NCBI GenBank assembly: GCA_027475525.1
Contig: JAMWFC010000043.1
Span: forward strand, 168,944-232,943
DNA length: 64,000 nucleotides
Source: Macrolepiota albuminosa
Lineage: Eukaryota; Basidiomycota; Agaricomycetes; Agaricales; Agaricaceae
Reading direction: 5' to 3'
Every line of letters begins with the position of its first letter. Position 1 is the first letter of the stretch. Made by a program: the position numbers and the translations under genes. Below the pieces are notes generated by a model. That model saw only the letters and a list, made by a program, of their open reading frames with translations. It searched no databases and had not been told where the DNA came from. Positions 48,353 to 57,548 of the stretch are shown one piece after another.

Positions 48353-49505
48353 ATGGACCCTCGTGACATCGACAGTGTCCGTGAGCGTGAGGAGGGCGCG
48401 ACGTCGACCTCGACGTTGACGGTGCCGGCGCCCAAGGCCGAGCAACCAGGAGCTACTCAAGCTCAAGTTCAAGTCCCTTCAGCCATTCAAGCCGTTCCTC
48501 CTCCTGTGCAGGTTCAAGCCCTCCACGCCCCTGCAACACCTCCAAAGCACAGTCCAACATCTGCTGTGTACCCTCAGCTCTCAATTCCACGTCATGTGAG
48601 GTCTATAGAAAGAATCGCCGAGGATCTCCCCTCCCCCTCCCGAGACCATGGTTCTATGCGAAATGGAAACAACACACCACAACCTTTGGTCGGCGGCAGT
48701 GCTAGTGGGGAGATTCGTCTCCCAGGTCGGTCGAGGACGGTTGACACGCATTATTCTGGCCGACCAGCATCACGACTGGATTGGATCGTTCCTGTCGAAG
48801 AAAAAGTAAGCATATCCTACTCACTTTCCTTATTAGGATGCGTTTGGACATTCCTGATCCATCACAGGTCATCCCAAAGCTTTCTGTGGGTGAACGGCTG
48901 CTGCCCACACTCAATATGGCTCATGTGGAACGCGACAAGTATGCTGTCAAAGCAAAAATGACGGGTTATGCCCTAAATGCTGCTATCGGGCTGCAGGTAC
49001 TGCTCGGTTCACTAACAACTGGGCTATCAGCAGCTGCAACCACTGGAAAGCAGGCATGTTGTTTGCTGAGCATATCTTGTTTGAACGTTGGGCTGATACC
49101 TGAGATGAGATAGGTGGCGATCGCGACGACCGTCCTCGGTACGTACAAGTTCTCAAGAAAATCCATTCTCATCGGCTTGACTGTCATTGTTTCCCTGATA
49201 GGAGGTCTTTCGACCCTAGTTGCGTCGTATCTTGCCCGTGCTCGGGGCTCAAATGAGCCCGAGCTGTCCATCACCCGCGTAAAGGATCTTGAGCATTTCA
49301 TCCGCGAATGTGATGCATTCCAGATGGACTACGGTCACGTTATGACGAACGAGCATGATGAGCAGTTGTTTAGGTTCCGTTCCAACTTTGAGGAGCTTTT
49401 AGGGAATGCTAATGGGTACGCCGCCTTCTTCGATACTTTCCTTCCCATAAGCTCGTGGTTCTCATTGCCTTGTGCAGCGAACGCAAGCTGGCCCCGCTGG
49501 TTTGA
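48353..49505 (+). CDS. SLATT-domain two-TM protein, paralogue 1
   Basis: Exons 48353-48805, 48868-49053, 49114-49138, 49202-49415 and 49478-49505 give 301 residues. About 150 N-terminal residues are disordered (Ala/Pro/Gln/Val-rich, starting MDPRDIDSVREREEG). After LDWIVPVEEK comes the conserved part: two hydrophobic helices, NAAIGLQVLLGSLTTGLSAA and TTVLGGLSTLVASYLARARG, then an acidic, probably coiled segment (ITRVKDLEHFIRECDAFQMD). This layout matches the fungal SLATT family. In bacteria, SLATT proteins are predicted pore-forming effectors of nucleotide-signal conflict systems; the role in fungi is unknown. The intron after GKQ uses a GC donor (49054), and the intron inside the second helix is absent from paralogue 2. 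Confidence 0.8.
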
Positions 49506-50475
49506 AAGCCCGGCCCCATTTTGCATATCTTAGGATCGGTTCTTGGACTTTGCCAGTATCTCTTGGTTAACTATCTTGTTTATCGTTATTGCATTCCGTC
49601 CGTTGACTTGTCAACATCACACTCTTTTTATCACGCCCCCTCAATCATTTCATTCTAACCATTTACAAGCAATCGCTTCCCCCTTCGGACAACAGACCTT
49701 GTCGAGACCCATCACTTCTGAAATCAATCTCCGCACATGTACATTCTCTATCCATTTTGGTCCCTAGTTTCATATCGGTAATTTCAATTTTCTATATCCT
49801 ATTTGGCTATCACTTGTACATAGGTACATATGTAATCAGCGAAAACTTCGCATCGTACAATCCTACTGAGCGATTATGCTCTCGTTTGAAAGTGAGGACA
49901 TTTCGCTGTTGCGATAAGTCCGGAACGCGAGAAGGTTGCGGAAGAACAACCTCTTAGAGGACCTACCGCTTTGCAAATCCAGCTGGTTTCATAATTTAGA
50001 GGCTTCGTTAATGATCTTGACTACTTTTGTCGTATCTAATCTAGGAAGTGTTGCTCTAAACCAAACGAAGAAGAAACAAAAAATACATGTTTTTTTTGTG
50101 GTTATCGCGGCAGGAAATACGGACAATCCACAGGGTCGACCTCCGTATCCCAAAAAAAAAATACATGTTTTTAAACCTAATATAATAGCTTGTAAGTTTA
50201 TAAAAGATTCATTTATAAATAATTCTGGAAAATTATATCCACCAAGGAAAAAAATAGAGGTTAAACAACTCGGAATGCAAATCAAGTGCATATCCCTAAT
50301 AAGCAGTGCTATCATAGTCGGGTAAATCAAAAATAATCACTGTAGAAAAAGGCACTTTTCTTTATTTTATTGACAATGGCATGACATATTTCGTTTTTAC
50401 GAGTATGGTCTTCGCTCCAGGTGGCTGTGCATTTCGGTTCTTCTATGCGATTACCTCTCTTGATTGAATTGATTC
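49506..50475. other. Spacer between SLATT genes
   Basis: No recognised gene. Around 50070-50260 there are A-rich runs on the + strand (AAAAAAAAATACATG at 50153 and similar), with overlapping spurious frames on both strands. Confidence 0.45.
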
Positions 50476-50805
50476 TTAACTCGGCTGTGGTTGAATCAAC
50501 AGAGCTGTCTGTTCTAGTACTACTGCCTGCTGTGTAACAAGCAATACTCCAGTGGCAATTTCACTTCCAAATTCGATGGAGCGTTCTGTGGTTGACTCTC
50601 CTGGAACGTTAACAGTTCTTAGTATCTCGCCGAACCGGTTACTGTATCTCCTTGCGTCCGCCAAATGCTTATGTGCTGCACGGAAACAGTACTATTGATT
50701 TACCATATCACCCTTCATTAATTCCCTTCCTTAACAGTGGGAAATGGTCAATAAGGTTAGTCACCTACCTCCCCGTGACCTTTGAACAGTCCGTGTCGAT
50801 GACAT
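50476..50805 (-). CDS. Small hypothetical protein between the SLATT paralogues
   Basis: Two exons on the minus strand, 50805-50769 and 50675-50476, join in phase over a GTAGGT...GTGCAG intron and give 78 residues starting MSSTRTVQRSRG. The rest (GEILRTVNVPGESTTERSIE) is soluble in character with no TM segment or targeting signal. I recognise no family. In its favour are an ATG in the required frame, canonical splice sites and balanced composition. It is antisense and divergent from paralogue 2, sharing only about 135 bp of upstream sequence with it. Confidence 0.45.
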
Positions 50806-50940
50806 ATTTGTCCAAGCGTGGCGTTTACTGTCCGTCCGAGTGATAATCTAATGATCCATATACAGAAGGCGCCATGGTATTTAGGCTTCTTCCTCATCTT
50901 TGTTGACGATTGAATTCCCCGACCTACCTTTCTCTTCTCA

Positions 50941-52255
50941 ATGGCGTCTCAGGACAACCCAGTGGATCCATGCAATAATCAGCAAGCGTCGATGAAGTCC
51001 CAAGGTTAGCGTGATGATGATAGTTTCGACAAGATGCTGACGGTACAATTTTTCTCTACCACTCCAGCTTCGCAAACAACTGCATTGGAAATTAATGCCA
51101 AAATACAGGCCTCAACCTCGGATAAACCGCCCCCCAAACCCTCTGGTGACCCAAGTCCTCCGATTTCTCCACAGTTCGCTGTTCGTTTGATTCAGGATGT
51201 CCCATTATGTCCTCACCAAAATCCACCTTCTCGTTCTCCCGAAGGCATACAAATTCCTACACCAATAGAAGTGCGACCTCGTGTTCGTCAAGATACACAA
51301 CTTTCGGCTTGCGACAACAGGCCTCTCCTGAACCGATCGTACAGACAACCTTCTACTTCAGGAACTATACAATTCCGCACTCGAGAAGATATGCAGCTCT
51401 GTTGTTCGGAAGGCGTTCAATCTCCGGTACCCATTAACAGCAGGAATATCCTTGACCGCCCGTTATCTTCGAGTCCCGGATATGTTGGCAGTGAAGAGCT
51501 GCGAGTCCTCCCACAGGCTAGAACGGCTGCGGGAGGTCCTGAAGTGCCTGGGTCGACTCCTTTGGACTGGATAGTTCCAGTCGATGACAAAGTGAGCGAA
51601 AAAACTATTGTCATCTATGAATGGACCACTGAAAATCAGCGTCAAGTGTCACGTAAATCGGATGATCACTGTTAGCGAAAGATTGCAGCCGACTCTCACG
51701 AAGGCTAAATCTGAGCGAGATACTTTTGCAGCTAAAGCGAAGTTGGCAGGATTGATACTGAATGTAGCTATCTTCCTGCAAGTCATACTCGGTTCGCTCA
51801 CGACCGGTGTCGCCGCTGGTGCCACGAGTGGAAAACAGGTTCTATATATGTTCGTTAACAAGAATCAGGGGCTCACGTGAATTTGGTATCTTCAAACAGG
51901 AAGCTATTGGGACAACGATTCTAGGCGCGCTCTCTACCATTGTCGCTTCGTTCCTTGCTCGTGCGCGAGGTTCGGGTGAACCTGAGCTCTCTGTCACTCG
52001 TGTTAAGGACCTTGAGCAATACATCCGTGAGGTCGATGCTTTTCTAGTGGACCACGGGGATGCTACCTCGAATGACCACGACGACCAACTTCATAAATTC
52101 CGGATGCGCTTCGAAGAGCTTTTGGGGAACATGACACAGTATGTTGTGTTCCCAGTTGCCTCGTTTAATGTTGTTACCTGACAAGCGTATTTTTTCTTCC
52201 CGCTAGTAAAAGTGCAAGGGGACCTCCTCCAGTTTCTGGAGCCGCAAACGTCTGA
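50941..52255 (+). CDS. SLATT-domain two-TM protein, paralogue 2
   Basis: Exons 50941-51004, 51068-51591, 51647-51838, 51900-52138 and 52207-52255 give 355 residues. Layout is as in paralogue 1. A longer disordered N-terminus is rich in Pro/Ser/Gln/Thr, then LDWIVPVDDK, ERLQPTLTKAKSERD, helix 1 NVAIFLQVILGSLTTGVAAG, helix 2 TTILGALSTIVASFLARARG and VTRVKDLEQYIREVDAFLVD. About half of the domain residues are identical between the two copies, while the N-termini share little. The second acceptor (51646) was chosen because it is the only one that keeps the frame. The GKQ intron here has a normal GT donor. Confidence 0.8.
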
Positions 52256-53193
52256 TCAACGCTCCCTTGACCTTGACATCTTTCCCAGCTCTTGCAGGAT
52301 TTTAATTGCATAGTTTCTGCATAGACGTTTATCTACCCCATTGTCTGTAAATTTACACCCACCTATCTGACTGTATATATAGTTCTACGCATATTCCCGT
52401 AATCTTTCCAACTGTATCATAATCATAGGCAATTATTTGGCTTGGACCTGTTAATACTTGGATAATCGTACTGTCTTATTTACAATCGCATAGGGTTATT
52501 CTGTTGGAATCCCAGCACAGTAGCAGCAATATCACAGGTGCGACCAACACCTAGATTGATACGTAGTAAGCTTCAATCCTCAGAACGTATAAACGGAACT
52601 GTATTTGTATGTACCTAGATTGATACGTAGTAAGCTTCAATCTAGGTTAATGTTAGTCCGATAGATATGCAAGTAATTGTATAGTACAGCACCCTCAGAA
52701 CGTATAAACGGAACTGAGGGTGCTACTGGTATAGGTGAAGTATATATACGTTGGCGGACAAAGCAGTCGTGCCACTCGCGGTGGCCCTGGCACTGTGTTC
52801 GCGGTACACCTTTGTGTCGTCACACGTATCACACCCGCGACACTCCAACATATTCTTCCTTGGAAAGAAAGAGATGTGAAGTAGAGAGTGTCAGGAATGG
52901 TAGATGGATGCTGAACCTAGTAAGTAGTTCCGAATCATAAAGCGGTTAAATTGCTGCTCCTCCATGACAATCAGGACGTTCGTCTATGATCTGGAAAAGC
53001 ATGTATAGACGAAGGGGACAGATAACACAAGCATGAGGATTTCCAACTCTTTTACAAGGTTTTCCATCCCAAATACGTCGAAGGATTGTGACCAGCGGAT
53101 CAATATGGCCATACATGAAACTAGTTATTCCATCCTGAGACTACGCCAACTTATTCTCCTTCTCAGAAACGAGACGAGGAAAGAATAAAAAGA
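52256..53193. other. Intergenic with rearranged short repeats
   Basis: No gene. A 30-bp block at 52549-52578 (starting ACCTAGATTGATACG) recurs at 52613-52642. The following 24 bp (CCTCAGAACGTATAAACGG...) recurs at 52693-52716, where it forms the loop of a hairpin with 11-bp arms AGCACCCTCAG (52688-52698) and CTGAGGGTGCT (52714-52724). Confidence 0.7.
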
Positions 53194-53299
53194 TGACAAG
53201 AGTGGGACTTGAACCCACGCCATCATACGATGATGAGAACCCGCGAATGCAGGCAAGCTACGCTTGAGTCACACGCCTTAACCGCTCGGCCATCTTGCC
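53194..53299 (-). tRNA. tRNA-Leu(CAA), intron-containing
   Basis: Minus-strand reading: acceptor GGCAAGA pairs with TCTTGTC. The D arm is GCCGAGCGGTTAAGGC. The anticodon stem TGTGA is followed by loop CTCAAG with CAA at positions 34-36. An intron of about 15 nt (CGTAGCTTGCCTGCA) contains GCTTG, complementary to CAAGC, as in other eukaryotic tRNA-Leu(CAA) introns. Then come a long class II variable arm with CATCATCGTATGATG and a T arm GTGGGTTCAAGTCCCAC. A run of five T (read on this strand) follows the 3' end as Pol III terminator. Confidence 0.92.
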
Positions 53300-53502
53300 A
53301 TGTTTAATTACGCACGTGCGTCACTATTACTCTGTGTGCGATAGGAACTTGAATATCCCGTACCGTACGAGAGGCGTGAGGGAACTGAAATAGGTAGAGT
53401 CATTCCAATCTAGTGTCCTTGGTCTTTCAATGCAATGGTTTCATAAAAACATAGATTGCGGTAAAATCCGTCGCTGGGTTCAGTCATTGGCCGTCTGCCT
53501 CT

Positions 53503-53868
53503 AGGCCCCGGGAAGCTCCCGAGAAACCTATGCAAAACATTTGGCTAAAACAGGAAATTCTCTTTTTTTTTCTTTTTTACTGAGGTGAGGATCATTGGGG
53601 CAACGATGCGATTTTGTGCTCTCACACATGTAACAAGTCGATACGTAAATTTACGTTGAGAACCTATCATACACCTCAATTAAAGGACTCATATTGCCTT
53701 GAATGCTCAGAATTTTGTTATCAAAATCTCAAAAATTTCATCCTTATGGACAAAGTTTGCATGATCAGAGAGGCCTCAAATACGCAAAGTTGGGACTTAA
53801 ATTTGGTCAAACTTTCCCCTCAAATCCGCTATTTCGCGGACAAGGTTTCTCGGGAGCTTCCCGGGGCT
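53503..53868. mobile_element. hAT-like MITE with 8-bp target duplication
   Basis: A 366-bp element lacking coding capacity. Terminal inverted repeats of about 25 bp, AGGCCCCGGGAAGCTCCCGA... on the left and its complement ending CTTCCCGGGGCT on the right, differ by a single G. The flanks are identical 8-mers, CTGCCTCT at 53495-53502 and at 53869-53876. An 8-bp target duplication is characteristic of hAT-superfamily insertion. The interior is AT-rich; the frame at 53614-53880 is not a gene. Confidence 0.85.
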
Positions 53869-53947
53869 CTGCCTCTCTAACATACGTAGCTGGCTTCCCT
53901 TTCGAACACGCGTGAATGCGTAGCGCGTTATATCTTTCAAGAAACAT

Positions 53948-54053
53948 GGCAAGATGGCCGAGCGGTTAAGGCGTGTGACTCAAGCGTAGCTTGCCTGCAT
54001 TCGCGGGTTCTCATCATCGTATGATGGCGTGGGTTCAAGTCCCACTCTTGTCA
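53948..54053 (+). tRNA. tRNA-Leu(CAA), intron-containing, second copy
   Basis: Identical over its length to the tRNA at 53194-53299 but on the opposite strand, with the same intron and the same first flanking bases on both sides (CATG before, TCATCTTTTTATC or close variants after). Terminator TTTTT lies at 54056-54060. The two genes have their 5' ends facing each other, about 650 bp apart. Confidence 0.92.
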
Positions 54054-54772
54054 TCTTTTTATCTTTTCCTGCATATCCTCTACCTTGACACTAATTATAT
54101 ATACAGACATAACGTGTGGTTGACACTCTTACTTAAACAAGTTAAATGATATTTCTACGAACCAAAAGGACGTGGACCAAATTCCTTAAAAAATATCCAC
54201 TTCGAATTCAATAACTGTCGACTTAACAAACACTTAATTCGTGCAAGAAACTCACATCAGACATTGAATCATCAAAAACCTTGCTAGAATCACATGCACT
54301 AATCAAGGACTTGAAGGATCTCAAAAGGTTGATGAATGAGTGTGCGTTCAAGGAAGAACTTTCGTTTCATAGTCAAGAGTTCTTGCTATCAGAGGACTGT
54401 TTCACCGGAGAAAGCAGGAGATCAGCTTGCAAGGAGGATAGGAAAAGCAAAAGAAAACCACCGACGGAAATGGGCGTAACTCTCATTGATGGGTGATAAT
54501 GACGGGAAGTTGTGGCACAAAGAAGTTCTCGGTTTAGTAAGTCACAGGCACACTCAGCAAAGGTGTCTATTTGTCTTTACCAGGCTCGGGAAGTATCTGA
54601 TACTTAATGATACCTACGAGAGTCAATAGCGAGTTAATGAGCTCTCTCTCTCGGTCGTAAAAGGACCACCCAGAATCCTAATTGTAATCCAAAGTCCAAC
54701 CCTCTTCGACGGGAAGTGAAAGATTATTCGATCCACAAATGCAGACCTTGCCCCAACTAAATCCCATCCTTC
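54054..54772. other. Intergenic, nothing recognised
   Basis: A 71-codon + frame at 54281-54496 is Lys/Glu-rich with no recognised domain and no splice context. Confidence 0.4.
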
Positions 54773-56593
54773 CTAATCCTTTCCTTCACTTTCAACGTCA
54801 TCAATCACGTTTGCAACAGGTGAAGGTGTGATATTCAGTACTGTTGGAATGGAGATGACAAGTGACGCGCCGAGGAGTGCCCAATTGATGATTAGCTGTG
54901 TGATTGCTTTGTCTAAAAAGCAGATATGAATCAGCAAACATTTTGAAAGAAAAGACGAGGATACAGTTGAGAGCGTTGATCCGCCATGCGACGGCGCCAC
55001 CTACAGCCTGGATGGTTTTATACAAGCCGACGTATTTGGCGGCCTCTTCGGGGGAGTTGGCCAGCGCAGCCATCAACCAGTAACAGTAACCCTGCCAAAA
55101 CGAGTCAAGCATGCCATAGAAGAAATACCTTTCGTTGATATCAGCCAGAATGGATGTGTTCATGAATGGGACTCACAGCCAGAAGGGACCAATAAATACC
55201 TTGGAGTTGGAAAAATCAAGCCATTTCGTCTTGCCTTGGGCATCCTCCCAACGCTGGAATGCAAGGCCGCCGCCCCAGGTCGAGAATACAGTGACGAGAA
55301 TGAACACGAAACCGAGCTTAGCACGTTGGGGACGTGTGAACCACTTCAGGTCGAGAAGTGCACCGATGAAAATGCCACCGAACTACGACAGGAACTCAAT
55401 GTCAATTCTTGTCGAATGAAAGAGATGACATTACCATCTGGGCTATCCAATACATAGTACCGTTGAGGGAACGTGATCGGAGCGTGAAAGTCCCGCCATT
55501 GACATTATTCTGCTGGTATGAGTAGAAGAAATTGGCACAGAAGAAAGCAGGTAGGAGTGGCCAGATGCGCCAATCTCTCGAAGCTTCGACGAACTTGTTG
55601 AGTTCTGCCTTGAGAGAACCGGTAAAGTCCATGTGTTTGCCACTGGGAGGAGGGCCGGCGAGGGACCCGTCTTCTCTAACAACTTTGTGCGGAGGCGCTA
55701 TGATTACAGACAGAAGCCATCCAACGGCTGAGGGAGACGTAAGTAACGAAATCATGTTCACAAGGATAAATGTACCCATGATGATTATAAAGGCAGCATC
55801 TGAAAGCGGACAATCTCAAATTGAGTACTCGTACATTATATATCAAGGTGCATACAGGTGCCGTCGGTAACTGTTCCGCTCTGGGAGTGGAAGTTGAGGC
55901 CGAAAGAGATGAACGAACCAATTCCACCGCCCAAATTGAAGAAAACCCAGAAAATGCCAATTGAGATACCCTTCTTGTCTGGCAGAGGATATGAGACCAT
56001 GATCTAGAGCGAATTATGAATCTCGAGAGTTTTTGTCAGTGGTGAAGGACGGAACTTACAGCTCCTTGAGCAACCCAAAGGAAAGCAGAACCAATGCCGA
56101 GGATGGCACCTGACGCAATGACAAATGCCGAGTTCTGCGTGTGATTGTAGCACAGGAGAGAAGCAGAGTAGAGAGCATAGGTCCATCCACCGATGAGCAA
56201 GCAAGCACGAGGTCCAAACATCTGTAACTCTGGTGACAACTCGTGTTGAAGGTAGGGTACTTGAACGCACGTCGAAAACTGGTGGCACAATCGTGAGAGC
56301 CGATGCAGCCGTTGCAGCTAATAAAGCTACTGTGGCGTTTGCAGCGACAGTACTGTCGAGCTGTCCAGATCCTCCGATGCCAGTGATAGCATTATACATG
56401 CCTAGTCATGGTGATAACAACTTTAGTGGATGCGCGTGTGTAATTGAGTCAACGCACCTGGACATGCGAAACAAATCACAGATATGAGGACAATCTGTGT
56501 CATTGGGCTCGACCATGTCAGGTAGATCTTGCTGCGAAGGGTTTTGGGGCTTCCAGACTCGAGAGGTACGTCGTTGACAGTTATCAGAGTCAT
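54773..56593 (-). CDS. UNC93-like major facilitator superfamily protein
   Basis: A multi-exon minus-strand gene starting MTLITVNDVPLESGSPKTLR at 56593. Membrane segments follow through the protein: QIVLISVICFACPGMYNAIT, TVALLAATAASALTIVPPVF, ASGAILGIGSAFLWVAQGA, GISIGIFWVFFNLGGGIGSF, then a hydrophilic loop (KVVREDGSLAGPPPSGKHMD) and a second set including FIGPFWLYFFYGMLDSFWQG and INWALLGASLVISIPTVL. It ends in an acidic tail VANVIDDVESEGKD at 54775. The NAITGIGGSGQ motif after the first helix and the GMLDSFWQGYCYW segment are typical of fungal UNC93/DUF895 proteins. Substrate is unknown. Introns are short and GT-AG. Confidence 0.88.
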
Positions 56594-57548
56594 CGAGTTG
56601 ACTGAGTCTTAACGAAAGATTAGTATGATGCAATCCACCTCGGCCGGCTTTTAAGCACATGGTTCATTAATTATCTGTAACGGTCCGATATCATAAAACA
56701 TTGAGTTGTAAAGGTCGTGTGACTCCATGTGAACGGGTGGGGAGATAATACTTGGAGGTAGATTGGCTCGTGACTGGTTAAACGGACATGAACTTATCTT
56801 GCCAAATTTCACTCGACATAATCTTTTCCGCCCATCAGAAATCTCATCAGCTATCGCATGATGAGCATGTATGTATTGTATTTTCGGACCGGACTACTTA
56901 TCATTCGCATCTTTATCCTTTAAGTGGATAATTTACCGGTGTACTCGTTTAGATCGGTGATTTCAATCGCCGGAGCTCAAGCCCTTACTCGGTCAGATCG
57001 AGAAATATGGAGCACACAGCAACAGAATTGTTCCTTAACACCCAAATTTGTCGTCCTGAGCTTCTAAATTTAAGGTTTATTTATGCCACCTCAGTCAGAG
57101 CAATTCGCGCCAGCAGCCGTCATGAGTTATTAGACTCAGAATTTTGTAGAGTATAGCACCCCGTCGTCGACTACGATAAGTAGGCACCAGATAGTTGAAA
57201 CCAGACTGATCGACCTTAGAGGCGGAGAGGTATGTGTTCCGGTCCAGCTGGAGCCTGACAAACTTTTTTTTTCGCGTACTTTCATAACGCAGAGCCACTT
57301 TCCCGCAGCATGATTCGAAAAGATGATCAGAAATGTCGGTGTCGGTCAGTCGGTGACTCGGTGTCGCTCAACCTTGCATTTCTTGTCAACACCACGTGAC
57401 CGAACAACGTAATCGGTCAGATTTCAAATAGCGGCCAGTCCTACGTTATACCTTTAAATCTTCCTCCGCTCAGTTCTATGCTTCAATAAAAGCGCATAGC
57501 TTGGTCTAGCATCAGGATTCGAATCACACGGAGGCCGGCACGTCCGTC
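56594..57548. other. Divergent promoter region, nothing else recognised
   Basis: Lies between the divergently transcribed UNC93-like and Lon genes. A 67-codon minus frame (57298-57095) has no recognised domain. The last 150 bases are the Lon promoter side. Confidence 0.4.

Noticed and set aside
49989..50330. Overlapping frames around A-rich runs between the SLATT genes
   Set aside because: Composition-driven; they mirror the A/T runs on both strands.
53614..53915. Frames of 70-88 codons
   Set aside because: They lie mostly within the MITE and run through its terminal repeat.
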